Source: Acidimicrobiales bacterium (GTDB lineage: Bacteria; Actinomycetota; Acidimicrobiia; Acidimicrobiales; SZUA-35). Taken from it: 64,000 nucleotides of DNA. The stretch covers positions 1 through 64,000 of the forward strand of contig JANQPB010000043.1 in NCBI GenBank assembly GCA_028285495.1. The letters are read 5' to 3'. Positions 17,543-27,450 of this stretch are shown here, in pieces. A program made the translations under genes and the position numbers. Position 1 is the first letter of the stretch. The number at the start of each line of letters is the position of its first letter. The notes beneath the pieces were generated by a model. It did no database searches. It was not told the DNA's origin and worked only from the letters and a program-made list of their open reading frames with translations.

Positions 17543-20500
17543 GTGTACCTTCGGCGCCTTTTCGTGCTCATGGCCGCGGCTGCGCTTGTGGCGGCGGGCC
17601 TCGCATCCAGCAGCCCCGTCGGGGCCAACCCCGCATCGGTAGCCATCGCCGGCAGCCTCCAGTCCGAGCTCGGTTGTCCGGACGACTGGCTGCCCGACTG
17701 CGACGCCACCGACCTCACCCTCGACCCGGACGACGACGTCTGGCAGGCCACGTTCTCGGTCCCCGCCGGCGAGTGGGAGTACAAGGCGCCGCTCAACGAC
17801 TCGTGGGACGAGAACTACGGTCTCGGAGCGCAGCGGGACGGCCCGAACATCCCCCTGTCGCTGACCGACCCGACCGACGTCACGTTCTACTACGACGACA
17901 CGAGCAACTGGATCACCGACGACGTCAACTCGGTGATCGCCACGGCCCCGGGCGACTTCCAGGACGAGCTCGGCTGCGGCAGCGACTGGGACCCCGGTTG
18001 CCTCCGCAGCTGGCTCCAGGACCCGGACGGCGACGGGATCGGACGGTTCTCGTCGTCGGCCCTGCCACCTGGCGACTACCAGGCCAAGGTCGCCATCGAC
18101 GAGGCATGGGACGAGAACTACGGGGCCGGCGGCGTCCCCAACGGCGACAACATCCCGTTCACCGTCGAGACCCTCGGTGACACGGTCGCCTTCTCCTACG
18201 ACCAGGCCACCAACGTGCTCTCCATCGACGTCATCCCGGTGACCCCGGTCGACGATGCGGCGCTCGTCCGCGACCCGATCCGCCACCCCTTCGCCGACGA
18301 GATCCTCTACTTCGCCATCCCCGACCGCTTCAACGACAGCCGTCCGGGCAACAACTGCGGCGACCACGACGGTCCCTGCGTCGCCGACGACAGCCGGGAG
18401 AACGTCCTCACCCACGGCTACCTGCCGAGCGACAAGGGCTACTACCACGGCGGCGACCTCCGTGGTCTCCGCAACAAGCTGCCCTACCTGGAGGCCCTCG
18501 GGGTGACCACGATCTGGGTCGGCCCGATCTTCGAGAACAAGACGATCCAACCCGACTCGACCAACCTCTACGGCGCCTCCGCCGGGTACCACGGCTACTG
18601 GATCCTCGACTTCCTGCAGGTCGACCCGCACCTCGGCACCAACGAGGACTTCCGCCTCCTGGTCGACTCGGCCCACCGGCGCGGCATCAAGGTGTTCATG
18701 GACGTGGTCACCAACCACACCGCCGACGTCATCCAGCTCGATGGCAACGCCGGCTACCGCAACAAGACCGACTTCCCCTACCTCGACACCGACGACCAGC
18801 CGTTCGACGACTCCGAGTTCGCCTACGCGGGCCAGTCCGACTACTCGTTCCCGGCGGTCGACCTCACCTCGTTCCCCTACACGCCCGTGGTCCCGCCGGG
18901 GGAGGAGCAGGCCAAGACCCCGGCCTGGCTCAACGACCCGCTGCTCTACCACAACCGGGGCGACTCGAGCTTCGTCGGCGAGAACTCCCTCTACGGCGAC
19001 TTCTTCGGCCTCGACGACCTGTGGACCGAACGCAAGGAGGTCGTCGACGGCATGATCGACATCTTCTCCTTCTGGATCGAGGAGTTCGGCGTCGACGGGT
19101 TCCGGATCGACACGACCAAACACGCCAACATCGAGTTCTGGCAGGAGTTCGGACCGGCGATGGTGGCGGCGGCCGAGGCCGAGGGGATCGAGGAGTTCTT
19201 CGCCTTCGGCGAGGTGTTCGACCAGCAGTACGGCGCGCCGTTCCTCTCCTACTTCTCCACCGCAGGCGAGCTGCAGTCCACGATCGACTTCGCCTTCCAG
19301 ATCGCCGCCCGCGACTTCGCCTCCCGCGGCCTGCCGACCGACTCGCTGCGCGCCTTCTTCGAGCAGGACGACTACTACACCGACGCCGACTCCAACGCCT
19401 ACGCCATGCCGACCTTCCTCGGCAACCACGACATGGGCAGGATCGGCCACTTCCTCCAGCGCCAGGACCAGGCCGGTGCCCCGGACGAGGAACTGGTGGC
19501 CCGCTCCCAGCTGGCCCACGCCCTCATGTACTTCTCCCGTGGTCAGCCGGTCATCTACTACGGCGACGAGCAGGGCTTCACCGGCGACGGCGGCGACAAG
19601 GACGCCAGGGAGGACATGTTCGCCAACGCCGTCCCGGTCTACGAGGACAACGACCTGCTCGGGACCGAAGAGACGACGAGCGACGACAACTTCGATCGGA
19701 CCCACCCGATCTACCGGTATCTGCAGGAGCTCGGCGACCTGTACCACCGCAACGAGGCCCTGCGCACCGGGCCCCAGATCCACCGCTACAGCTCGGACGA
19801 GCCCGGGATCTACGCCTTCAGCCGCATCGACAACACACGGCGATACGAGTACGTGGTCGCCCTCAACAACAGCGAGTCGGCGGCCACCGCCCGGATCCCG
19901 ACGTTCTCACCCGAGGGCGTCCGCTACCGGCTGATCTCGCGGGGCCTCGATCCCAACGGCGGCGCGGCGCTGCGGTTGGACACCGGGGCCGGCGGCCACC
20001 TCGAGGTGACGGTGCCACCGCTCGGCGTGGCGATCTACGAGGCCACCCGCCGGGTCCCGAGGAGCGCCGCCGCCCCCGGCGTCGAGATCACGAGCCTCGA
20101 CAGCGGCCAGACCGTCGCCCTCGACCTCAACTCGTTGGACGGCCACCTGGTGCGAGATCGGATCGAGGTGGCGGTCGAGCTCGACGCCGACCAGATGGCC
20201 GAGGTCACCTTCGCGGTCCGGGTCGGCGACGGCGAGTACGAGCCGATCGGCACCGACGACAACCCGCCGTACCGGGTGTTCTACGACGCCAGCGACCTCG
20301 ACGGGCCCGACCCCGGTCCGCTCTCGTTCCGGGCCATCGTCAACGACCTGAACGGCAACCTGGCGTCCGACGAGGTCGTGAACGTCGACGTCGAGTTCCC
20401 CGACCCACCGGGCCCCGACACCGCCTACGCCGTCGTCCACTATCAGCGGGCGAACGACGACTACGGCGACCACACCACCGGCGACTTCAACGACGTCTGG

Positions 20501-21391
20501 GGCCTCCACCTGTGGGGCGACGCCATCGCCCCCGGCGAGGTAACCGAGTGGCCCGACCCGAAGCCGTTCCTCGGCGAGGACGACTACGGCCGGTTCGCCT
20601 GGATCGAGCTCGCCGACGACGCGCTGCCGGTCAACTTCATCGTCCACCGGGGCGATGCCAAGGACCCGGACGACAGCCCGGACCGGAGCTTCGTGCCAGC
20701 CGACGCGGCGGAGATCTGGCTCAAGGAGGGCGACGTCGACGTCTACACCTCGCAGGCCGAGGCCCAGGGCTTCGCGTCGGTCCACTACGCCTGCAACGAC
20801 TGCTCGGGCGTGACCCTCGACGCCGCCAACGACGCCGGCCCGCTGGCGACCGACGCACCCCCGGACGGCACCGGCGACGACGGGGCCGTGTGGAGCCTGA
20901 CCCCTGCGGACCTGTCGTCCCCGATCACCGTCAGCGTCAGCGTCGACGGCGCACCGGACGTGTCCGGTCAGGTCTTCACCCCGACCGACGTCCCCGCCGC
21001 GTGGCTGCAGCCGGGCGAGCAGGCGCTGTACCCCTCGAAGGGCGCAGCCGATGGTGTGGCCACCATCCACTACCACCGACCCGCCGGGGACTACGGCGAC
21101 ACCACCAGCAGCGACTTCAACGACTTCTGGGGTCTCCACGTCTGGACCGGGGCCGCCGCGCCGACCGACTGGCCGCAACCCATCCGCCCGGCCGGCTTCG
21201 ACGTGTTCGGCGCCGAGTTCCAGGTCGACCTCGTCGACGGCGCCGACCAACTCGCCTACATCCTGCACCGGGGAGACGCCAAGGACCCCGGCCCTGATCA
21301 GTTCCTGCTGTTCGACCGCTGGGGACACGAGGTGTGGCAGATCCAGGGTGCAGCTCCCGAGGCGCCGTACGTGGCACCGGCGAGACGATGA
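17543..21391 (+). CDS. secreted GH13 alpha-amylase/pullulanase-like enzyme with tandem carbohydrate-binding-type modules
   Basis: Signal peptide (LFVLMAAAALVAAGLASSSPVGA); GFRIDTTKHAN, FAFGEVFDQ, FLGNHDMGRI catalytic motifs. Two N-terminal modules (DSWDENYG / EAWDENYG) and C-terminal VHYQRANDDYGDHTTGDFNDVWGLHLW / IHYHRPAGDYGDTTSSDFNDFWGLHVW modules. Confidence 0.92.
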   Translation: MYLRRLFVLMAAAALVAAGLASSSPVGANPASVAIAGSLQSELGCPDDWLPDCDATDLTLDPDDDVWQATFSVPAGEWEYKAPLNDSWDENYGLGAQRDGPNIPLSLTDPTDVTFYYDDTSNWITDDVNSVIATAPGDFQDELGCGSDWDPGCLRSWLQDPDGDGIGRFSSSALPPGDYQAKVAIDEAWDENYGAGGVPNGDNIPFTVETLGDTVAFSYDQATNVLSIDVIPVTPVDDAALVRDPIRHPFADEILYFAIPDRFNDSRPGNNCGDHDGPCVADDSRENVLTHGYLPSDKGYYHGGDLRGLRNKLPYLEALGVTTIWVGPIFENKTIQPDSTNLYGASAGYHGYWILDFLQVDPHLGTNEDFRLLVDSAHRRGIKVFMDVVTNHTADVIQLDGNAGYRNKTDFPYLDTDDQPFDDSEFAYAGQSDYSFPAVDLTSFPYTPVVPPGEEQAKTPAWLNDPLLYHNRGDSSFVGENSLYGDFFGLDDLWTERKEVVDGMIDIFSFWIEEFGVDGFRIDTTKHANIEFWQEFGPAMVAAAEAEGIEEFFAFGEVFDQQYGAPFLSYFSTAGELQSTIDFAFQIAARDFASRGLPTDSLRAFFEQDDYYTDADSNAYAMPTFLGNHDMGRIGHFLQRQDQAGAPDEELVARSQLAHALMYFSRGQPVIYYGDEQGFTGDGGDKDAREDMFANAVPVYEDNDLLGTEETTSDDNFDRTHPIYRYLQELGDLYHRNEALRTGPQIHRYSSDEPGIYAFSRIDNTRRYEYVVALNNSESAATARIPTFSPEGVRYRLISRGLDPNGGAALRLDTGAGGHLEVTVPPLGVAIYEATRRVPRSAAAPGVEITSLDSGQTVALDLNSLDGHLVRDRIEVAVELDADQMAEVTFAVRVGDGEYEPIGTDDNPPYRVFYDASDLDGPDPGPLSFRAIVNDLNGNLASDEVVNVDVEFPDPPGPDTAYAVVHYQRANDDYGDHTTGDFNDVWGLHLWGDAIAPGEVTEWPDPKPFLGEDDYGRFAWIELADDALPVNFIVHRGDAKDPDDSPDRSFVPADAAEIWLKEGDVDVYTSQAEAQGFASVHYACNDCSGVTLDAANDAGPLATDAPPDGTGDDGAVWSLTPADLSSPITVSVSVDGAPDVSGQVFTPTDVPAAWLQPGEQALYPSKGAADGVATIHYHRPAGDYGDTTSSDFNDFWGLHVWTGAAAPTDWPQPIRPAGFDVFGAEFQVDLVDGADQLAYILHRGDAKDPGPDQFLLFDRWGHEVWQIQGAAPEAPYVAPARR

Positions 21392-21479
21392 GCCCGATGG
21401 CCACCGCTCGGGCGCGACAGGTTGGCCCGGCGTTCCCATGGCCGTTCGCAACGGGCCCGCTGGGGTCCCGAGCCCCGCT

Positions 21480-22685
21480 TCAACCCGACCAGCGGGCCGA
21501 CACGGCCTCGGGCTTGCGGAAGATCAGCCCGGACGGGGCGGAGCTGCGTTCCGGAACCAGGGCGAGGTCCGGGGCGACGTCCAGCATCCCGTTGATCGCC
21601 GCCGCGGTCTCCATCCTGGCCAGGTGCAGGCCGAGGCAGGCGTGGGGGCCCTGCACGAACGACACGTGTTGGCGGGCGTTGCCGCGGCCGAGGTCGAACG
21701 CGTTGGGGTCCTCGACGTGTGCAGGATCGTGGTTGGCGCCGAGCAGGCTGATCGTGACCGGGTCGCCGGCCGGGATCGTGACGCCACCGAGCTCGGCGTC
21801 ACGGGTGGCGTAGCGGTCGATCACGGCCGCCGCCGGCTCGTGCCGGAGCGATTCCTCGATCGCGTTGGCCACCAGGCTCCGGTCGCGGACCAATGCGGCC
21901 CAGGCGCCGTCGGTGGTCAGCAGATGCCAGAACGCGTTGGCCGTCATCCCCTCCGCGGTCTCGATCGCCCCGAACATCAGGACGGTCGCCGACGACGCCA
22001 TCTCGTCGTGGCGGAGCGCACCCGAGGCCTCGATGGCGCGCAGCAGCGAGTCGGCGTGCTCGGCCTCGACGGTGGCTCGCACCCGCTCGTTGATGGTCCG
22101 CACCGCGCTGACGGCGTCGTCGCCGATCGGTCGACCGAGCGTGAGGTCGGTGATCGCCGTCGAGATCGATCGGTGCCAGCGGAGCACCTCGTCGGCGGTC
22201 ACGCCGTCGAGGCCGAGGAAGCGGGTGATCGTGTTGACCGCCAGCGGGCCGGCCAGGCCGGTGCGCAGCTCGACCTCCCGGCCCCCGCCCTCGGCGGCCC
22301 CGAAGGCACCGACCAGCTCGGCGACCTGATCGTCGAGGAACGCCTCGAAGCCATCCCGCAGCACGCCGGGCCGGAAGGCCGGTGCGAACGGGGCTCGATG
22401 GCGCTCGTGCTCGGGCCCATCGAGCGACAGCATGCTCGGCCCGACGACCGCGGCGGTCGTGAACCTGGGGTCGTCGACGGTGAACGCCTCGGCGTCCCGC
22501 ATGGCCGCGATCGCCAGGTCCCGGCGGGTGACGAGCCAGGCGCCGATGGCCGGAACCCACGACACCGGCTCGGTTCGCCTCAGCTCGGCCAGCACCGGTT
22601 TCGGATCGCCCTCGAGCTGCTCGGCGGTGACCGCGGCGCCGAGGGGGAACGAGTCGAGGCGATCGAGCGGATCCGGATCGGTCAT
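21480..22685 (-). CDS. cytochrome P450
   Basis: Heme motif FVQGPHACLG, I-helix MFGAIETAEG, K-helix EESLRHEPAA. Start MTDPDPLDRLDS at 22685. Confidence 0.92.
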   Translation of the reverse strand: MTDPDPLDRLDSFPLGAAVTAEQLEGDPKPVLAELRRTEPVSWVPAIGAWLVTRRDLAIAAMRDAEAFTVDDPRFTTAAVVGPSMLSLDGPEHERHRAPFAPAFRPGVLRDGFEAFLDDQVAELVGAFGAAEGGGREVELRTGLAGPLAVNTITRFLGLDGVTADEVLRWHRSISTAITDLTLGRPIGDDAVSAVRTINERVRATVEAEHADSLLRAIEASGALRHDEMASSATVLMFGAIETAEGMTANAFWHLLTTDGAWAALVRDRSLVANAIEESLRHEPAAAVIDRYATRDAELGGVTIPAGDPVTISLLGANHDPAHVEDPNAFDLGRGNARQHVSFVQGPHACLGLHLARMETAAAINGMLDVAPDLALVPERSSAPSGLIFRKPEAVSARWSG

Positions 22686-22752
22686 CGGGGCTCGCTTGGC
22701 GGCGTCGGGGACGGGACGGCTTGGCGGATGTGTGTGCCGATCCCGCCGAGTA

Positions 22753-23376
22753 TCAGCGCTCGCGAGCCTCGGCCAGGACGACCGGCTCGGCCTGGCCGTC
22801 CCAGGAGGCCGTGAGGCCGATCGGCGGGCGAGGGCCGACCCGGGGCCGCCGGAGGAACGACAGCTCGAACCGATCGTTCCGCAGCGTCGCCCCGTCCGGT
22901 GTGTCGCCGACCAGCTCGAAGCCGTCGACCGGGACCCGATCGAGGCCCCAGCCCCCACCCTGGATCCGCACGTTGGTCGGTGCGATGTGCCACCGGCCCT
23001 CGTAGACCGCCATGCCGAGCGCCTCGCCCTGGCCGGTCATGGTCACGGCGGCCAGCATGAGGACGTAGCGCTCGTCGCGAAGCCCGTCGTACACCCAGCG
23101 CGTGCCGAGCTCCGAGTGCTCCATCTCGGTGACCAGCGCCTCGCCGGCACCGTCGACCGGCCCGTCGCGGTAGGTCAGCGGTACCTGGAACAGCACCCCG
23201 TCGGCCGTCACGAGATGGGTCTCCATCCCGACCCGGTTCTCGGGGTCGTCGAACCGGTAGGCGCCGATCACCTCGATCGCCGCATCGCCGGACGGTCCCC
23301 ACGGCTGGGTCGGGATCCACGTGGCGATGACGTCGGCCTTGCTCGGTGTGATGGTCGCTCGATGGAAGACTCCCAT
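22753..23376 (-). CDS. hypothetical protein resembling maltokinase N-terminal cap-like proteins
   Basis: MGVFHRATITPSKADVIATWIPTQPWGPSG...IGAYRFDDPENRVGMETHLV; family assignment from memory of the motif. Confidence 0.5.
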   Translation of the reverse strand: MGVFHRATITPSKADVIATWIPTQPWGPSGDAAIEVIGAYRFDDPENRVGMETHLVTADGVLFQVPLTYRDGPVDGAGEALVTEMEHSELGTRWVYDGLRDERYVLMLAAVTMTGQGEALGMAVYEGRWHIAPTNVRIQGGGWGLDRVPVDGFELVGDTPDGATLRNDRFELSFLRRPRVGPRPPIGLTASWDGQAEPVVLAEARER

Positions 23377-23466
23377 GACGTCGGGAGCGTAGGGCACCGA
23401 CCCGCTGGTCGCACGGTCGTTTCCGACCGGACGGCAGCCTCGCCGGCAGGCGAGGACGGCGGGCAC

Positions 23467-23481
23467 TACGGTGAGGCGGTG
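23467..23481 (+). promoter_or_regulatory. leaderless -10: TACGGT-N6-GTG
   Basis: tacggtgaggcggtg. Confidence 0.55.
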
Positions 23482-24150
23482 GACGACTGGCCGATGCCGA
23501 CCGAGGTCCCTCGAGCCGAGTGGGAGACCGAGCTGGCCGAGCTGCGCCGGCAGGAGAAGGCCGTCACCCGCCAGCTCGACGCCCTGAGCGCCAGGCGCCG
23601 CCGCCTGCCGATGACCCCGGTCGACCCGGGGTACGTCTTCGAGGGCGAGGCCGGTTCCCGGACCCTGCTCGACCTCTTCGACGGGCGACCGCAGCTGGTC
23701 GTCTACCACTTCATGTTCGGCCCCGACTGGGACGCCGGCTGCGACGGCTGCTCCTGGGTCGTCGACGCCATGTCCCATCCGGCCCACCTCAACGCCTGGG
23801 ACGTCTCGCTCGTGCTCGCCAGTCGTGCCCCCCTCCAGAAGCTGCTGGCCTACCGGGAACGAATGGGCTGGGACCTCCCCTGGTACTCGACCGGCGGCAG
23901 TACCTTCAACGACGACATGGGGGCGACGATCGACGGCGAGGAGAACCACGGGCTGAGCGTCTTCCTCCGCCGTGGTCCGTCGGTCTGGCGTACCTACTTC
24001 ACCGAGGACCGTGGTGTCGAGCACCTGGGGAGCCACTGGACCTATCTCGACCTCACCCCCTACGGCCGCCAGGAAGCGTGGGAGGACTCGCCGGCGGGCT
24101 GGCCGAAGTCCGCCACCTACGTTCGACAGCGCCGTCACGACGAGTACTGA
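23479..24150 (+). CDS. DUF899-family thioredoxin-like protein
   Basis: VDPGYVFEGEAGSRTLLDLFDGRPQLVVYHFMFGPDWDAGCDGCSWVVDAM...YLDLTPYGRQE. GTG 23479 has TACGGT 6 nt upstream. Confidence 0.85.
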   Translation: MDDWPMPTEVPRAEWETELAELRRQEKAVTRQLDALSARRRRLPMTPVDPGYVFEGEAGSRTLLDLFDGRPQLVVYHFMFGPDWDAGCDGCSWVVDAMSHPAHLNAWDVSLVLASRAPLQKLLAYRERMGWDLPWYSTGGSTFNDDMGATIDGEENHGLSVFLRRGPSVWRTYFTEDRGVEHLGSHWTYLDLTPYGRQEAWEDSPAGWPKSATYVRQRRHDEY

Positions 24151-24223
24151 CCCGGGTCGGCTCGGCGGCGCTCTCGGCGGGCCTGGCGGGGCCCGGGCCG
24201 GGCGCCCGGCACCCGGACCCGGC

Positions 24224-24634
24224 CTACGGGTGCAGCTTCAGCTTGTCGAGAGCCTTGTCGACCTGCCTGGCGGCCCCGGCGACGGCGATGCCGGCGACCG
24301 ACAGCTCGTCGGTCGATACGGCGGCGACCGCGGCCCGGTTGTCGACGTCGTTCCCGGTCGTGAACAGCTCGTCGGTGTAGACGCTCACCGCCAGACCACG
24401 GCCGCGGGCGCGGTCGAAGGCCCGCCGCACCGCCGGGCCATCGCCGGCGAAGACCAGGCACGGCAGGCCGAGCTTCGGCAGGTACTCGACCCCGGAGCCG
24501 TCGACGTACCGGTCGCCGATCAGGTCGGGAAACGTGGTTCCGACGCCGCTGATGACAAAGGCGGTCACGTTGAGCTTCTGCCAGGTCTCGAGATCCGAGC
24601 GGACGACGACGGCGATCTTCCAGTCACTGCGCAC
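24224..24634 (-). CDS. DUF2000-family protein
   Basis: WKIAVVVRSDLETWQKLNVTAFVISGVG...YLPKLGLPCLVFAGDGPAVRRAFDRA...TGNDVDNRAAVAAV. Start GTG 24634 uncertain. Confidence 0.7.
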   Translation of the reverse strand: MRSDWKIAVVVRSDLETWQKLNVTAFVISGVGTTFPDLIGDRYVDGSGVEYLPKLGLPCLVFAGDGPAVRRAFDRARGRGLAVSVYTDELFTTGNDVDNRAAVAAVSTDELSVAGIAVAGAARQVDKALDKLKLHP

Positions 24635-24686
24635 CGTCCAAGTGAAGCGTAGAACGGCGCCGACCGTCTTGTACGTTTCTCGCGTC

Positions 24687-25520
24687 ATGGCCCCGAGCCA
24701 ACCCGAGCAGTGCGTGTCCTTCGCGCCGGACGTCGCCGGCATCGACGAGGTGCTGCACGCGACCTTCACCGAGCACCGCTACCCGGTGCACTGCCACGAC
24801 ACGTGGACGGTGTTGATCCTCGACGACGGCGTGGTCACCTACGAGCTCGACGGCCGGCGCCGCGTCACCGAGCGGCGGGCCGTCACGGTGCTGCCGCCCC
24901 ACGTGGCCCACGACGGCCGGTCGGCCCGCCACGGTCGGGCGTTCCGCAAGCGAGTGCTGTACCTCGATGCGGCGCTGATGGGGGATGGGCTGATCGGCCG
25001 GGCCGTCGACCGGTCGACGATCGCCGACCCGGTGCTGCACCGAGCGGTCGAGACGCTGCACGACACGTTCGCTCGCCCGGCCGACGACCTCGAGCAGGAC
25101 GCCCTCGTCGACCACATCGTCAGCTCCATCACCGGGGTGCTCGGTGCCTCGGGCCCTGGCGCCGATCGTCGGCCGCCGCCGAGGCCGTCGAGCGTCGCAG
25201 CCGAGGCCCTCAAGGCCGGGCTCGATCGGCGACCGCTCGGCCCGCACCGCCTGGCCGACGTGGCCGCTCGGCTCGGTTGGAGCGAGTCGCATCTCGTCCG
25301 CAGCTTCAGCCACACGTTCGGCCTGGCCCCGCACCGCTACCTCGTCAGCCGCCGGATCGACGAGGCGAGGCGACGGCTGCTGGAGGGGGTCCCGCCATCG
25401 ACGGTCGCCGTCGACGTCGGCTTCTGGGACCAGGCCCATCTGACCCGGCACTTCCGGGCCCACGTCGGCACCACCCCGGCCCGGTTCCAGCGAGCCGGAA
25501 CCCGATCGCCGAGAAATTAA
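24687..25520 (+). CDS. AraC-family transcriptional regulator
   Basis: C-terminal double HTH: LADVAARLGWSESHLVRSFSHTFGLAPHRYLVSRRIDEARRRLLEG...DVGFWDQAHLTRHFRAHVGTTPARF. Confidence 0.9.
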   Translation: MAPSQPEQCVSFAPDVAGIDEVLHATFTEHRYPVHCHDTWTVLILDDGVVTYELDGRRRVTERRAVTVLPPHVAHDGRSARHGRAFRKRVLYLDAALMGDGLIGRAVDRSTIADPVLHRAVETLHDTFARPADDLEQDALVDHIVSSITGVLGASGPGADRRPPPRPSSVAAEALKAGLDRRPLGPHRLADVAARLGWSESHLVRSFSHTFGLAPHRYLVSRRIDEARRRLLEGVPPSTVAVDVGFWDQAHLTRHFRAHVGTTPARFQRAGTRSPRN

Positions 25521-25521
25521 C

Positions 25522-25533
25522 TGAACCTGTTCA
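25522..25533. promoter_or_regulatory. TGAACCTGTTCA palindrome, putative TetR operator
   Basis: Perfect 5-2-5 inverted repeat, 11 bp upstream of -10 TAGGCT (25545-25550) of the tetR-type gene. Confidence 0.5.
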
Positions 25534-25544
25534 ATCCATCGGTC

Positions 25545-25559
25545 TAGGCTGACGGCATG
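25545..25559 (+). promoter_or_regulatory. leaderless -10: TAGGCT-N6-ATG
   Basis: taggctgacggcatg. Confidence 0.6.
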
Positions 25560-26183
25560 GCCAGACCGGCGGCGACCGACGCCCAGCGCCGAGAGCAGCG
25601 TGACCGGATCAGACGGGCCGCCGCCGAGATCTACCAGGAGGGCGGCCTGCCGGCGCTGTCGGTCCGGGCCGTCGCCAAGCGGGCGGGGGTGTCGACCGGC
25701 CTGCTCTACAGCTACTTCGACGGGCTGTCCGAGCTGATGCGGACGCTCTGGATCCGCCCGGTCGGCGAGTTCGGCCGCCTGATCGAGGCCATCGCCGCCG
25801 ACGAGCCCGACCCGCTCGCCCGGATCGAGGCGCTCCTGCTCGCCTATGTGCAGTGGGCCGAGGCCAACCCCGACGTGTACCGCGGCGTGCTGCTGTTCGT
25901 CCGTCCGCCCAACGCCGAGGCCCCGCCAACACGTCCGGTCGCCGATCTCGCCCTGCCCCGGGTCATCGCCGCCGCCATCGAGGAGGGCCAGCGGGCGGGC
26001 CTTGTCCGCCCCGGCCATCCGATGGAGCTGGCCCAGGCCCTCTGGGCCGGCGCACACGGCGCCCTCGCCCTACCCGTCAACATCCACCGCTACGACATCA
26101 CGCCGGCGGCCGAGCTCGCCCCCGTGGTGATCGCCGCCCTGCTCCGATCACTCGAACCGACACCATCCGAGGCGCAACCATGA
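25557..26183 (+). CDS. TetR-family transcriptional regulator
   Basis: RRAAAEIYQEGGLPALSVRAVAKRAGVSTGLLYSYFDGLSELMRTLW. Confidence 0.9.
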   Translation: MARPAATDAQRREQRDRIRRAAAEIYQEGGLPALSVRAVAKRAGVSTGLLYSYFDGLSELMRTLWIRPVGEFGRLIEAIAADEPDPLARIEALLLAYVQWAEANPDVYRGVLLFVRPPNAEAPPTRPVADLALPRVIAAAIEEGQRAGLVRPGHPMELAQALWAGAHGALALPVNIHRYDITPAAELAPVVIAALLRSLEPTPSEAQP

Positions 26184-27394
26184 CCATCGCCGACAACCGC
26201 CCCGCCGCCGACCCGACCCCGGTCGACACTCGCCCCATCTCCGCCGACTCCCACGTCGTCGAGGGCCCCGAGGTCTTCGATGGCCTGGCCGAGCGCTTCG
26301 GCGACGACGCCCCGCGGGTCGTCCGGGGCGACGAGGGCAGCGACCACATCGTCGTGCCGAACCGGGCCAACCGCAGCGTCAACGTCGGCATCATGGCCCT
26401 CGCCGCGACCCGGCTCGACCGGGCCTCCCCGGGCGAGCGCCGACCCGGCCACAAGCCCGACACCGGGACCATCGACGACCCCGAGATCAAGGCCTACCTC
26501 ACCGGCGGCTACGCCGCCATGCGTCCCGGCCTCACCGACGGCGCCCGCCGAGGCGAGGACCAGGACGTCGACGGGGTGGCCGCGGAGGTCCTCTACCCGG
26601 GCTACTTCTCGATGTTCGGCATCCCCGACGTCGACCTCCTCGTCGCCCGCATGCGCAACTACAACGACTGGATGGCGGCCCAGTGCGAGTCGTCCGACGG
26701 TCGCCTGATCGGCCTGGCCGCCCTCCCCGTCCAGGACCCCGAGGCCGCCGTGGCCGAGCTCGACCGCATCATCGACCTCGGCTACCGGGGCGCGATCGTG
26801 GCCAGCAACGCCCCCAAGGGCCGGAACTACAGCGACGCCGAGTACCACCCGCTGTGGGCGAGGGCCTCCGAGGCCGGCATCCCGATCTCGTTCCACGTCG
26901 GCTGCATCTCCCACACCCCCGAGTGGCTCAAGCAGACCAGGGGGCGCGACCCGATCGCCGTGTACTCCGGCACGGCGGCCCTGATCCACGACACGCTCGT
27001 CGACCTCATGTGTCGAGGCGTCTGCCGGACGTTCCCCGAGCTGCAGTTCGTCGTGGCCGAGTTCAACGCCGGTTGGCTGGCCCACTGGCTCGACCGGGTC
27101 GACCAGGGCTGGCGGCGCGAGTTCTCGAAGAACCCGGGCGGCCAACCGGTCGAGCCGGTGGTCGACATCTGGAAGCGTCAGTTCCTGGCCACGATCGAGG
27201 ACGACCAGCCGGCGCTCCGCACCCGCGACCTGATCGGCGAGGACCGGCTCATGTGGGGCTCCGACTACCCCCACACCGACTCGACGTGGCCCTGCTCGGT
27301 CGACGTGCTCGACGAGATGTTCGCCGGCTACCCGGACGAGACCAAGGCGGCCATCACCCGCGACAACGTGCGACGGCTCTATCGCCTCCCCTGA
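26180..27394 (+). CDS. amidohydrolase family 2 (metal-dependent hydrolase)
   Basis: ISADSHVVEGPEVF...IPISFHVGCISH...LMWGSDYPHTDSTWP. ATGA overlap with the tetR-type gene. Confidence 0.88.
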   Translation: MTIADNRPAADPTPVDTRPISADSHVVEGPEVFDGLAERFGDDAPRVVRGDEGSDHIVVPNRANRSVNVGIMALAATRLDRASPGERRPGHKPDTGTIDDPEIKAYLTGGYAAMRPGLTDGARRGEDQDVDGVAAEVLYPGYFSMFGIPDVDLLVARMRNYNDWMAAQCESSDGRLIGLAALPVQDPEAAVAELDRIIDLGYRGAIVASNAPKGRNYSDAEYHPLWARASEAGIPISFHVGCISHTPEWLKQTRGRDPIAVYSGTAALIHDTLVDLMCRGVCRTFPELQFVVAEFNAGWLAHWLDRVDQGWRREFSKNPGGQPVEPVVDIWKRQFLATIEDDQPALRTRDLIGEDRLMWGSDYPHTDSTWPCSVDVLDEMFAGYPDETKAAITRDNVRRLYRLP

Positions 27395-27435
27395 GCTCGA
27401 CCTGCGGAGCATCTGACCGCCGGCGGGCCCGTGAC

Positions 27436-27450
27436 TAGGTTGGGCCCATG
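27436..27450 (+). promoter_or_regulatory. leaderless -10: TAGGTT-N6-ATG
   Basis: taggttgggcccatg. Confidence 0.6.

Noticed and set aside
17498-19783. 761-aa minus ORF and overlapping 758-aa plus-frame ORF (19021..21297) at the amylase locus
   Set aside because: Shadow frames of the GH13 gene; composition dominated by R/P/G or V/G/E with no domain signature.
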